Assembly: GCA_019914995.1 (NCBI GenBank)
Contig: CM034132.1
Location: 2,172,501-2,236,500, forward strand
DNA from: Acanthochlamys bracteata
Lineage: Eukaryota; Streptophyta; Magnoliopsida; Pandanales; Velloziaceae
Length of the DNA stretch: 64,000 nt
Direction: 5' to 3'
How positions within the stretch are numbered: the stretch's first letter is position 1; the number at the start of each line of letters is the position of its first letter. Below are positions 1 to 12,300 of this stretch, one piece after another. The notes under the pieces are model-generated. The model did not search any database and was not told the DNA's origin. It saw only the letters and a list, made by a program, of their open reading frames with translations. The translations under genes and the position numbers were made by a program.

Positions 1-37
1 TCAGTTATTAAATGTTTGATTGTTCTTTTTTTTGTAG

Positions 38-84
38 AGTTGCCTGCAATGCTTTGGTTTGGGGGCCGGATCTACGACATATAA
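38..84 (+). CDS. Possible last coding exon of an upstream gene
   Basis: A pyrimidine-rich tract ends in TTTGTAG at 31-37. The frame from 38 reads LPAMLWFGGRIYDI and stops with TAA at 82-84. This looks like a short terminal exon whose gene lies before the window. I do not recognise the peptide, and a 14-residue open stretch after a splice-like signal can arise by chance. The following 250 bases contain a partial echo of the same sequence (TGCATGCAATGCTT near 170). Confidence 0.25.
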
Positions 85-1136
85 GGTGAATTTCTTTTGA
101 GCTAGCTGCAAGAAATTGCGGAGAAGCATTCTACTTGCTTGAACTGATTTTAAATGATGCTAGCTGCATGCAATGCTTGGCATTACTGTTGAAGAAGGAA
201 TGCAGTATAGGCAAGGAACGGGACGCTAGTTACTTCTATCATCAGTGTTTCCATAATTTTAGCTTCTATAATTTCCTCGTGTTCACAAAAATATGTCGAT
301 TTCTATATATACATTGTAGTTAATTTTATGTATAATTTCTATACGAATAATTTGAATCAATAAATAAAACCCTACTGCTGTTTAAGATTAAGTTGATCAT
401 ATGTATATGTAGAAACTTTAGACTATATATGTGATGTTAATCAACACTACCAATAAATTATCATTATTCTGCACTTAATTTGAATATGAGCATGCACGTA
501 TGTGTATAATTGAAATTAATTCTATTATAAACTTGTTTTGTGCATGAGCTAGCTAGTCAAATCAGCTTGCCCCAATTTACCATAAATAGCTAGCAGCATA
601 AAAAAATAAAAAGTTGAGAAAAAAGAGCTTTCCAAACATGCTCAGTGTTCCGCTGAAATAGCTCCTGCGATAAAATGCATTATCGAGTTTCCGCATATAA
701 GATATCAATCATCTTTAAAGATGGCAAACCAAAGCAATATTAAGTATATTATATGCAATCGTATCTTAATTGGAGATAATTCAAGTAATATTTCCCCATC
801 AGAGTCAGAGATTTGATGCAAAGAATAAAATGCCACGGTACTGCATTCCTTCAACTTTAAATTTGAAAAGTATCAGATAAGCTAGGCTTGTTGACATATA
901 TACGAAGAAATACGAATACAACAATGACCCTGCGAGCTCTCAACGGCCGCTTTTATGATATAGAAGATGCACAAGCATATTATTGAAGGTATGATGCCAA
1001 GCATGTCCTCCACTTTTCAAGTGCTGCTTTTCCTTTTTCCGAAATTTCCTCTTTATCAATTTGCTCCATGCAATTTCAGTACTGTGATTGAGGAGGATGT
1101 CCGCCGCATATCCTGTTTCAGTGTTTCTATAATATA

Positions 1137-1870
1137 AACCCTATTAAGAAAGATACAATATCAAAATAATTAACTAAAATAAAATATCTGAACAATCCGG
1201 CAATACACTAGATAATTAAATCTAACTCAAAAATTTAAGTCATAATAGATTATGAAATTTTTACTAATATATTAACTCTTTTTCTTATCTTCTTATCATA
1301 TTTTTATTTAATATAGGGACTACTTCACTCACCTTTGAATCCAACAATCTCTCTTCTAAAAATGAGTCATTTATATTTTTCTTAAGTGAACACATTATCC
1401 CACACTAAATACATCGATCATTTAGAATTTCAGACAATTAGTTTCAAGAGCCATTAGTTAGAGTTATAATATGTACATGTAGTCTCATTTGCGCGCTATT
1501 TCTGTGCAATTAAGAGCTAGCAATTATAGTCCAAATTGTTATAAATTCTCTCTCAAACTATGCGGAAGCTCATCTAAGTCGCATTGTCTTAATCTGCTCA
1601 TATACTGTCAGCGCGAAAGCTACATGCACTAAATTTCTAGATAAACTATCGATTCTGATATCATAATTAATGAGATACAATAACGGATGAGTTATCAAAT
1701 AAGGCACTTAAAAGATTCAATCCATACATTAAAAAGTTTAATCTAATTAACTCAAAATTTAAGCCAATATGTTATAAAACTTTTTAGTATATTGATCAAT
1801 ATCTTATAATATCTTTATTCAATACACATAAAAGACCCATTCGTCCTTGAAACCGACGAACCCACCAACC
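1137..1870 (-). repeat. Two copies of an LTR-like dispersed repeat
   Basis: The copies at about 1137-1300 and 1655-1870 share blocks such as AACTCAAAATTTAAGCCAATA and the run ATAAAACTTTTTAGTATATTGA with small changes. A reverse-oriented relative is at 45213-45415. Read on the minus strand, the second copy is followed by TGATATCAGAATCG, which resembles the TGGTATCAGAGC primer site of plant LTR elements. These may be solo LTRs in minus orientation. Boundaries are approximate. Confidence 0.4.
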
Positions 1871-2099
1871 TCGTTAGTTCCTTTTGTGAAGCAAACATGC
1901 AGTATAATAAACGACACTAACTGAGGCATGCATAAGCAAGAACAAGATGAAATTAATTAAGAAAGTTTTGAGTTGATTGTGCAGTTGCATTACAGGTAAA
2001 GTCTTTCTCTGACAGTTGGCTACTTAATCGTATGAGTGTGCTCACTGCCAAAAGAGATAGTGCCCGCAGTTCAACTGCTTGCTTATTACTGTATAACTA

Positions 2100-2560
2100 T
2101 TTTAATTTTTCTATCTATCCTCATTATTTTGTTAATATATTTTTTATTTAGATAAAATATTTTATATATAAAGTAAATCTATAGTATAGTAAAATATTCT
2201 AAATATTTAGTATATTTTAGTATAAATTTAGAGTAACTTAGAGAATAATTTGAATAGATTAGATATTTTAGAAGTGAAAATTTCTGTATAAAAATTTTCT
2301 AGATTAAATATTCTCCACCGCCTATTAAGAAGATAAAATAGATAAAATAGGAGAACTTATTTGGACTATCAAGTAAGAGTTATAAGCAACTCAAGCAAAA
2401 AGCTTTGTAATCAATATGGAGTAGTGTAATGAAGAGTTCTTATCAAGCTCTTCCAATGTGCTTTTATTTTACTTTCTCTTTCAAGCCCACACAAATTTGA
2501 TTAACTATTTTTTATAACTCATTTGAAATAAAATGTTGATTTAGTTATAAAAAATGTGAT
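2100..2560. repeat. Dispersed repeat shared with the far end of the window
   Basis: The AT-rich block with TTTCTAGATTAAATATTCTCC, GAGTTCTTATCAAGCTC and CTTTCAAGCCCACAC aligns by eye, in the same order and orientation, with about 62420-63130. The order of several separate motifs is kept, so this is common descent rather than base composition. LTR or LTR-flanking origin is possible; no coding part is attached. Confidence 0.4.
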
Positions 2561-3273
2561 TAAATGTCACACGAGCTAAGATAAAATTTTAGGTTTATAC
2601 AAAATGCATGCAAGTTCTCCGATCAAATTAATTCCGTGATTCATCCCGCCTTCAACAAATAAAGATAGTTCTATTTTTCTTCTTTCTTTATTGAAGTAGT
2701 ATAATTAACACGCAATGGCATTGCCATTACACAGATGCTTCAACAAGGTACACGAGCATAAGCTGATGCAGCATTCTGAATAGATCACCCATTTATTCTA
2801 CGAATAATTAACTAAATTGATCTAGTGATAAAATACGATCAATTAGTTCATTAAAAAGAACTTTGTGTTTTTCTCCGACGTTTACAGGGACCCTATTGGG
2901 TTTGTAAGTACGAATCACTCACATTTAGTCATGATTTGTTCCAACGGACAACAAAAACAACAACTCTAGCTGGTTCCTTAAACAGATTTGGTATCTCAAA
3001 TAAACTTTATGTTTCATCCCTCCGTGAACAGAGACTAGAACATCGTGATATTGTGGCGCAATGTTCCTATGTGTATTTTGATCATGAAATTTCACGTTGT
3101 TGCTTTGAAAACAGTGTTATAGCTATACTCGAGGGATCCGGCTACCAGAATGGATCGTTCTTTTTGGCTCAACAACACCTTGAAATAATTACATGGACCC
3201 CTTTTTGGGCTTAAGTCCCTATCTCACCAAATAATGACACATAATATAATCAATCAAACAAATTAAAATGGGA

Positions 3274-5118
3274 TCAGATGAAACTAGTGACCTGTCGACA
3301 AAAGAGCCTAACATTCTTAGAGGCATGTATGAGCCAGAGTGTGCAGTAAGGCTTTACTTCATTTCCCATTGATGCAGTGATACCTGACTCAGAGTCCAAG
3401 TTCCTCAAATGGTAGTTCGGGACAATTTTCCAATCCTGCTTTTGTGCATGCAACAGAGCACCACATTTAACATACATGTCCAGACTAGTATTAGCTTCAT
3501 AACCATCTAATAAGTAGACTGCTCTTGATTTTCGGCAGCATCTCTCTCTTCCTCTATCTAAAGATGAAAGACTGGCTCCAGCAGGAATGATGCAAGCCAA
3601 GTTACGGGATTTAGCTCCACAAAGGGCTGCATTTCATTGAATAGGCAAAATGCTTCATCCTGAAAACCTTTCTTTGAGTAGCCATAAATCATGGTATTCC
3701 ATGAGATGACATCCTTGCACTTCATACGATCAAATACAGACCTAGCCTCTTTCATATCCCCACACTTTGCATACATGTCGACAAGCATCCTTGCACTTCA
3801 TATGATCAAACACAGACCAAGCCTCTTTCATATCACCACACTTGGCAAATGTCTATAAGCGCATTTCTGATGCACAAGTTCGATTCCAATTAATCTGTTC
3901 CTTACTACGTATGCATGGTTATACTTACCTTCATCAACTACACACATACACACACAAGCATAAAGAATACTAGTATCGTATATCTGTTGGGTTCAATTCC
4001 TTCTGCTTCCATCTGTCCAAACAAATCCATTGCTTCTCAAATTGTTCGCATTATGTGAATGCTGAGATCATCGAAGTCCATGAGACAGCAATCCTCTGGC
4101 TCATCTTTTCAAAGCTTCTCATAAACTCTCCAAACTCCGACATTTAGAAGACATATCGATCACTGAGTTACCAAGAATTTAATAGAAAATGCATGTACCG
4201 CTCTTCGTAGAGAGGGTGAACACATTCCAGTACAAGCAGGAAGAACACTCACCAGTACTGTGGCAGTATCAAGATCAAACCCAGAAACCCACATTTCCCA
4301 CGTGAGCGCTCAACCCCTTTCTGTGACTCCCATTCATAATGCAGCCACTGATGATCAAGTTCGAAGATACAACATGCCATTGAGACATTTCATCAAACAC
4401 TGCAATCGCAAGTTCGATCTTCTTACTTTTCGAGTAGAAAGCAATAAGAGGGTTACCAACAGCAGCATAGGCATCGAAACCACTTTTCACGAGATACCAT
4501 TGAGCTCTTTCACCACTGTGAACATTTCCGGTTACTGCAAAACATATGTAAAAGTATTAGAATTGGGCTTAATCCCACAACGCTCATCCTGTTAAACAAG
4601 AAATAGATTCACCAAATTCACCAATCTTTGCATACTCACCAATTTTCCAAACATCAAGAGTATCCATTGAAGAGGAACTCTTACAAAATTTCTGCCTTGA
4701 TTAAACTCCCACATTTAACAAATACGAAAACCCACTTGGAACCAAGAAGAGAGTTTGCTTGCACCCAAAAGAAGATATAATTGAATGAATCATTCTTCTA
4801 TTTTCACTGATCCAAGCTCTGCACAGAGCTGCAGCGCAGAACAATAACTCTCCACTCTGACTTCAGAACCAGCAATTCTGACAATATCATGGCATCATTG
4901 AGGTTCCCAATTCACAAAACTCATCAATACGTTGACTGACATCTGTGATTTGATTTTACGTGACAGCAGTAGAATCTCTCACAATGATTGTTGCTAGATT
5001 TTGGTGACCAAGAAATCAACTTAAGCTTCAGAGAAGAAGAAACAAAAGAACAAGAAGAAGATGGGAAAAGAGGGTAGAGTTTTGAGATAGTTGCAGCAGA
5101 AGAAAATGTCGCAGCCAT
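3274..5118 (-). pseudogene. PPR (PLS-type) pseudogene, DOT4-like
   Basis: Pentatricopeptide proteins bind organellar RNA and guide editing or processing. The minus strand carries a possible N-terminus with a transit-peptide look (MAATFSSAATISKLYPLFP, start 5118). Then come PPR pieces in different frames: GNPLIAFYSKSKKIELAIAVF near 4440, VDMYAKCGDMKEARSVFDRM near 3770, and a SLDMYVKCGALLHAQ piece near 3470. The segment IIPAGASLSSLDRGRE is close to the matching place in DOT4 (At4g18750) as I remember it. Stops and frameshifts separate the pieces, and the C-terminal E/DYW part was not found. About 55 bases near 3721-3845 occur twice, a small internal duplication. I infer a dead gene. The DOT4 assignment is supported by the neighbouring Rho-N gene, which sits next to DOT4 in Arabidopsis. 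Confidence 0.75.
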
Positions 5119-5423
5119 GACTGCGAGAGCTAAAGAATAAGACCTAGCTAAGGTTTCTGTTAATATCTGTTAATTAACTACCATTATCCGTGCTTAGGTA
5201 AAACCGTAAATATCAAAGAGTTAATTTCCAACAAACCGCATGAAACTTTGGGAGACAAGTAAAAAGGTTAAAATCTTGACACCTGTAAGAAACCTGGAGA
5301 ATCCAAGGAGTCCCGAAAGATCGTTTCTTTGATTGATATTAAAATAAAAGAAGTAGATAACGATCTGTTAGTTCTTCTCATAGGGAGATTAGAGACAGGA
5401 AAGAAGAGAGAGAGAGAGGTAGA

Positions 5424-6600
5424 ATGCAAGCTGTTGTGTTTCCTCATGGAGGTTTCAGGGTTCCTTCAATCTTCACGCTTCCGAAGCTTGGGCGATTGAA
5501 ACCAGCTTCCGGATTGTATAGTAGAGGTATTGCCTATTATCTTTTTAATCTTTGAACAACGGTTTTGTTTATCTTTGAACAACTGATTCCATATTTACAG
5601 ACTGTTTATGTGCATATGTTTGTAGATGTCGATACATAGATGAGCAATAAAGTTTGGTCCTTCTGTTGCAGTCATCTTGGTTATAGATAAGCGATCGAAG
5701 ATATTTAGCTCGATTAAATTGAAGAATTTGTAGCCAATTTGAGCTCCGTTATTTGCTTCTGATTGTGCAACTCATTTAGAATGGTCCATTAGCAACTAAG
5801 GTATGATTTTTTGATGCAGTTGATTGAAATTGGTAGAGATTGCAGATGGAACTTTGCGGCTATCCAACCTAAGGGGTGTACCTAAGTCATTGGGATCGAC
5901 AATCAGATGTGAAGGAAACAGGAAAGGGCGACCTAGACGGAAGACATCCTCTGATGATACTGCAAAGGAGATTGATCATTGGAAGGGTGCCTCAGTTTCA
6001 GGCGGTGAGAAGTCGAGAGCCTCTAGCCAAAAGGAGATAATTGATTTATTCAGGAGAATACAAACTTCCATTTCCAATGAACCTCCTGTTTCTAAGAAGA
6101 GAATTTCGAGAAATCTTAATGAAGGAAATCGCAATGTGAGCCGAACAGCTGGACCTGCTGTTGGGTCATCGAAAAGCAATTCAAGAAAGAAGAAACTAAC
6201 AGGTCTGTATGTGGCAAAAGAGTTCCTTTCTGTTTAACTATTTGCTCGAGTATTAATTTATTATTGATATACAGATGATGAAATGGTGAATAATATGCCG
6301 CCTGAGATGAAAGAATTTTCATCCCCTGAAGATTTCAAGCTTACCAGACCCATGTCAAATTTTGAGAAGAGGTCACCAATTCCGCAACCTTCATTAATGA
6401 AAAAGGTGACCAAGGAGATGTCTGAGGAGACATCAAAAGCTAAAGGCCCAGAACATCATTCAGAAATGAAGAAAATAGATGACATGAAGGTCTCAGAGCT
6501 AAAAGAACTTGCTCGAGAAAAAGGGATTAAGAGCTACTCGAAGATGAAAAAGGGAGAACTTTTGGAAGTTCTGAATGGCATTTTGCAGTCATCAAAGTGA
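5424..6600 (+). CDS. Rho termination factor N-domain protein (At4g18740-like)
   Basis: Three exons: 5424-5526, 5846-6202 and 6275-6600. All have GT-AG borders and phases that join into 261 codons. The first ATG follows a GA-rich leader. Residues 1-34 are basic and hydroxylated, as in an organelle transit peptide. The middle is low-complexity and very basic (RKGRPRRK, NSRKKK), and the end holds a Rho-N domain (KVSELKELAREKGIKSYSKM, about residues 220-258). In plants this SAP-like fold binds nucleic acid; RHON1 and BP-73 are relatives. The length suits the small family member rather than RHON1. The exon 2 acceptor at 5845 is chosen because acceptors at 5819 and 5838 break the frame. The start lies 306 bases from the divergent PPR pseudogene start, so the two may have shared a promoter region. 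Confidence 0.85.
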
Positions 6601-8390
6601 GAATCAGCTCACCAGCTTCAGATATTGCTGTAGTAAAGTTCAATCCCTCCCTGTGGATGGCATGATGAGCGGCTCAGCTACTAGGATGCCTTCATCTTCT
6701 GTTCTACTAGGATTCATTTATTTAGGCTAGTTTCAATTTTTTGATGCTTTAGGAGTATGAGTTTATTATGTGTGCTCTTGTCATAATGTCTTTTTGTCCT
6801 GTTTGTTTTTTTTTCTCCACAATTTCTTTTCCTGCAGAAAGCATGTTGAGGCTTGCTGAATTTGTATTTGACGGATGTCATTGATATGCTTTCATAGGGA
6901 TCCTCCTCTGTTAGGTATTAAGTGTTTAAGAGTAGTGTCATGTTTGAATGTATCAAGATTGATTGACTTTAAAGTGATGGTTGCAGTAGAGTACGAATTG
7001 CTAGATGCATAACACGACACTTTGTTTGAAGGGGAAGACAAAAGCAGTATAGTTTGCAAGGGCGATGCAATACTGGTGCTGAACATGCACTTGAGCTAGG
7101 AAGAGAATTTTATCAAATATTTATGAGAACTTTTACTAGTCAATTAAACTATTATAATGCTGAGTTACAGAATCCGTTGTAGTCTAACTTGTCAGGGTAC
7201 CAGGCTTTTGCCGACGGGAATATTTTCCGTTCTGACCCTTTCTAATACTTTTAAGTAGTGCCTGCAGTATTGAACAATCGCTCAACAAAAAACATGATGT
7301 AATGTTCCAGGACATAATCCTTTCTGTACTTAAAGAAGATAGCAAGACCGAAAGATATTCACAGTTGTAAGAAAGATATCAATTTACAAGCAGCGCCGTG
7401 TATACCACAGTAATGGTTGGCCATTAAGAAATTGCAGAATGGTTGGCCTCTCCAGCAACTGGTCCTTTCAGAAGTCCTGTTATTGACAGATGCCACAGTT
7501 CTCCTATCTTACCATGTATCCATGAATCTGCTATCATCCTCCCCCTCTATGTATTTGGCATTCAAACTGCATATCTCACAATACCTGTGACAGCAACCAA
7601 GAACAAAGAAAATTAAACTCAATGAATATGACATCAAAATTGTCAAAATCAGAATTTTAAATAGGATTATTTCACTTGAGTAAAATAATAAAATCAAAAT
7701 TTTAAAATAAAATCATAAAATTTTACATATCGATAAATTTTATAAATAATTTTATAATACTATTAAGGATCTTTACAAAAAAATTTCAAATATTTTTTTA
7801 TAAAAAAATTAGTATATTTAAAAAAATTTAAACTCTTTTAAATTTTATAGAAAAATCACTACAACAATCACCTAGTTGATGAACAAATTATAAGACTATT
7901 TGCCTACATCAACAACATATGATTTAAGAGAATTACTTTTCTTTGTTTTATTAGTATAGAATAAATTTTAAGAACATTTAACTTATACCGTTTGAGAACG
8001 AGAAAAGCCACCATAGATTCAGACAGAAGAGCTTGAATATCTTCCAAAATGATTTCCTAATATTGAAAAGTACATATCCTTCTTGTGCTATGTCCTTGAA
8101 CTGGGGAACAAATAACAATATGCTCGTTGTGACATATTTACATATGAGTAAAGTCCTTAACTGCTACCATATATTGGCCTCCATATCCACAAATAGTAAT
8201 AACCAATAGTACTCTTAACTAGAAACGGCAAATGGTAAGAGGAAATTATGCCTAAATCCCTGCATGTTTCAGTGTTCATTTTTCAAAATAGACAGAGCAT
8301 GGAGAAGTCTGTACTTTGCCTTCTGTAAAGACGAGCAAAGACCTTAGATAGGTTGTATCGACCTTTTACTTGTGAAGGAGTTTCCTGAAC
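6601..8390. other. 3' flank of the Rho-N gene and AT-rich spacer
   Basis: The first 250 bases are probably 3' UTR. At 7620-7980 the DNA is AT-rich with long T and A runs like the MITE-like repeats elsewhere. I see no credible gene; ORFs at 6892-7086 and 7509-7697 (both minus) have no family resemblance. Confidence 0.4.
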
Positions 8391-8399
8391 TATATTAGC

Positions 8400-9103
8400 A
8401 TCCTACTGCCAAATCTGTCCAAAGTTTTCATCTCCGAAGATGCAATGAAAACTAGAAGTTGTTGAAAATGACCATCATACCTTTATGTTTGACTTGCTGA
8501 AGTGAATCAGGAACTGACCAATTTTTGTAGTGTCCTAAGGCTATCTCCAAATGATGAAGCTTAGGTCCAAGAGACCGATCTACAGCAGAAATCTGTTCCA
8601 CATTGATGGAAGCGCCGTTGTCTTTGAGATGACTGTCAAAAGCTGAATGCTCACTAAGAAGTGCCTGTTCTGATCAATCTTTGGGGTCTTTGCTTTTTAG
8701 AAATTTGACGAAGCTGGGAAGATTTTCAAACCCACAGAACCCTTTTCTGGAGGTGTTGCCTATGATGGGTCAGGATACTTTTCTTCCAACATTTGTGTAA
8801 TCACATCTGAATAACGAATCCATTTCTCATCAATTTGATAACAACAACTTTCCCTTCTGCATTGGCTAGTTTTGAAAACAATTCAGGTTTATCCTGATCT
8901 ATCAACTTCATGCCATATGGTAGATGCTTCTCCTCTAGTGTCAAAAGAACACTGTGTGAAAGGGGACAATCACCAACGTGGTTGGCCACAGTGACAGAGG
9001 CCTTGACACAGATCTTAATAGGATCTGGACTAAAGGAAGCAATGGTAGGAAGGTACCGTCTTAGCGAACGGCGTGCAAAGGGTGTGGACAAGCATAGAGC
9101 CAT
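8400..9103 (-). pseudogene. Dehydroascorbate reductase processed pseudogene
   Basis: DHAR recycles ascorbate using glutathione. The minus strand from 9103 reads a transit-like N-terminus, then ICVKASVTVANHVGDCPLSH, LLTLEEKHLPYGMKLIDQDK and a damaged GKV-VVIK block. It continues without any intron through EEKYPDPS, ATPPEKGSVGLKIFP and a PKLHHLEIALGHYKNWSVPD-like stretch, down to about 8480. In-frame stops (about 8760 and 8700) and frameshifts break it. The catalytic CPFC motif of the family is CPLS here; the first Cys remains. Functional plant DHAR genes have several introns, so an intronless copy points to retroposition. I saw no clear poly(A) tail or target duplication. The copia element sits 32 bases before its start codon. 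Confidence 0.75.
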
Positions 9104-9134
9104 GACACCGACCTAATTTGTCTAGTGACGGAAC

Positions 9135-9355
9135 TGTAGAGAATTTTACTCCATAACTTATTTTTCTTTATTAATATGAACATATATATATATATATATT
9201 CAAAGTTTTTAAAAGTTAAATATTCATAAAATCTAATCTTTCTAAAATCAATCCAAATTAAATATTTCTAGAATAAAATAAAATCTAATCTTTCTAAATA
9301 AAATTTTTCTAAATTAAGCACTCCAAATATAGGAAGGAATCAAATATCCTTATCA
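9135..9355 (-). repeat. 3' LTR of the copia element
   Basis: On the minus strand it begins TGATAAGG and ends CTCTACA, the usual TG...CA form. It is about 54 bases longer than its partner because it contains an extra internal stretch around 9240-9295, in which the phrase AAATCTAATCTTTCTA occurs twice. It also holds an AT dinucleotide run at 9183-9200. Confidence 0.9.
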
Positions 9356-9359
9356 TGCC

Positions 9360-12300
9360 CCCGCAAGATAAAGTTCCGATCGGAGATTCTAATCTTGGAC
9401 CGAAGAAAAAGAAAGCGTATCCGAGGAAGTGATTTGATGAGTGCGTCAGCCAGTTGATCTTGTGATGAAATATGAGTAACGCGCAAAGCACACCACTTTG
9501 AACTTTGTCCCTAATGAAGTGAAAGTCAATGGCAACATGTTTCATCCTAAAATGAAAAACTGAATTGGAGCACAAATGTGTAGCACCAATATTATCACAA
9601 TATATGACAGGAGTGGTTGGAAGTTGAACACTAAGCTCAGATAGAAGAGAGCAAATCCAATTGAGTTCCGCAGCAGTAGATGAACGAGCAACAGTCCGTT
9701 GTTTCTTTGAACTCTAGGAGATTGGATTGCGGTCTAAGTACACCACATAGGCACTAGTGGAGGTAGAGTCATCTTTATTACCTGCCTAGTCAGCATCCGA
9801 GAATACATGTAAAGATAATGTGAATCACGATATAAGAGTAATATGTGATTCAGTGTACCAAATAGATAGCGAAGGAGGCATTTGACGGCTGTCCAATGCT
9901 CATTTGTTGGCCGATGCATTAATTGAGAAAACTTGTTCACTGCAAATGCAATATCCGGTCGTGTGAAAGACAGATATTGAAGGCTCCCAACTACCGTCCG
10001 AAATTCTGTTGGATCAGACAAAGCTGTGCCGGCATGAAGTGTCAATATTGAACTGGTGGATAAGGGAGTCATGACGGGATTGACATCGACCATTTTGGTT
10101 CGGACAAGGAGATCGGTAATGTACCGTCGTTGAGAGAGAAAAAGGTCATGATTGTGTGGAATAACCTCAACACCAAGGAAGAATGACAATGGTCTAAGAT
10201 TTTTTAATGAGAATCGTTGGGCTAGAAGCTCCACAAATCGTTTTACCATATTCTGGCTATCTCCTATAATGATCAGATAATCAACATAGATAAGTAAATA
10301 AATGAGATGCCCACCTGTATTAAGAATAAAGAGTGAGGTGTCCGCATGAGAGTTGATAAAGCCAGAGTCAAGTAAAAATGTTTTGAGCTCGTGGTGCTTG
10401 TTTGAGATCATAAATAGCTTTGCGAAGTTTGCAAATATGAGTGAGAAAATCTTGATCAATGAATCCGGATGGTTGAGTCATGTAGACGTCTTCAGATAGG
10501 TGTCCTTGAATAAATGCATTATTAACATCAAGCTGGCGAAGTGACCACCCCTTACTGATGGCAAGACTTAGAATAAGACGAACAGTTGTTGGTTTGATAA
10601 CTGGACTAAATGTGTCATTATAGTCCACTCCGGGCTATTGCTGAAATCTCTTAGCAACCAAACGTGCTTTGTACCTATCAATAGAGCCATCAGATAGTCG
10701 TTTAGTGCGAAAAATTCACTTACATTCTACAATATTTTGTGAGGAGTTAGATGGAACAAGTTTCCAAGTGCTGTTTCGAACAAGCACATCAAACTCTTCG
10801 GACATGGCCCGACGCCATTTAGGATCTTTGAGAGCTTGGGTCGTATTTGTTGGTTCTAAGTCATCAGAGACGGATAGTTGAGCTGTAAAGTTGAGTTTTT
10901 GAATCGGCTTGTGGATGTTATTTTTGGATCTAGTTTGTATGGGATGGTTGTTGTTGGTTGAAGTATAGGGTTCACTGAAAAACTCAGTATGATTGAGACA
11001 CAAGTGATGTAGATGGTAAAGTTAGATTATTGGAGGGGTCTTCGTGCGGGGGTGGTGATATGTTAGATGATGTTATGAGTGACACTGAGGAGGGGGTAAA
11101 AATTGGAATGGTGAAAATAGGAGGAGAGTACGGAACCCATGTGTCAACAGTGGTGGATTCAGGACGGGGAAGATTATATTGAAGAGAGGAAAAAGGAAAA
11201 ACAGTTTCAACAAATTCAACGTGACGAGACACATAAATTTTGGAGGTAGAATTATCAAGACATAGATATACACTTTGTGTAAGAGAGTAGCCGAGAAAAA
11301 TACATGGTTTGGATCGAGGGGCAAATTTGTGAGGTGAATAAGGACGAAGCCAAGGATAGCATAAACAACCAAATACTCGAAGTTTCGAATAGTTAGGTGG
11401 ATGGCAAAATATTTTTTCAAATGGAGAAGTGAATTAAAGTGTTGGAGTAGATAGACGATTATTGAGATAAATGGCGGTAGTGAAAGCATGAGACCAATAT
11501 GTGAGTGGGAGAGATGCATGAGAAAGAAGAGAGAGACCAGTTTTAGCAATGTGACGGTGTCGTCGTTCAGAGTATCTATTATGTTCTGGAGTATGTGTGG
11601 GAGTGGTGAGGTGAGAAATACCATTTATAGAGAGAAAATTTTCAAGACTTTAATATTCTTCACCATTGTCGGTATAAAGAGTAATGATTTTATGGAAAAA
11701 ATAATTTTTTACAAGAGCTTTGAAGCGAATAAAGATGTCATGCACATTAGATTTTATTTTGAGTGGATAGAACCATATATATTTGGTGAAGTGATCGACG
11801 AAAATAATATAATATTTGAATCCATCATTAGATATAATAGGTGAAGTCCAAACATCAGAGAAAATTATTTCAAGAGGTTTAGAAGAAATAAGAGTGGATT
11901 TGGAAAATGGTAACTTGTGACTTTTATTGCAATGACAATCGTTACAAGAAATTGTTATGGATACAGGAGTAGATAGTTGTAACTGACCATTAGATATGAT
12001 ATTTTTGAAAATTTGAAAAGATGGATGCCCTAGTCTATGATGTCATTCGAATAAAGAGGTTTTAACACTGGATAGAGCAAGTAATGGTGAAGATTGGATT
12101 TGTGTGATTGGCCACTCATAAACGCCATCTTTAATTCGCCCTTGAAGAAATTGTGCCTCAGTACGAATGTCCTTCACAAGAAAAGAATGTGATAAGAATT
12201 CAACGGAAACATTATTGGTGAGGCAAATTTGAGAAATAGAGATTAAATTCTTTTTCATGCTTGGCACACAAAAAATATTATAGAGTAAAATTATGAGTAG

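Larger units (their letters stand above)
85..3270. other. AT-rich intergenic DNA with LTR-like repeats
   Basis: No coding region with family resemblance was found. Two diverged same-strand copies of one repeat lie at about 1137-1300 and 1655-1870. A second repeat at about 2100-2560 has a diverged relative at 62.4-63.1 kb. Short ORFs here, including the one at 2936-3214, have no domain resemblance. Confidence 0.5.

Noticed and set aside
11488..11844. Plus-strand ORF of 118 codons
   Set aside because: It is antisense to the copia integrase region and has no resemblance of its own.
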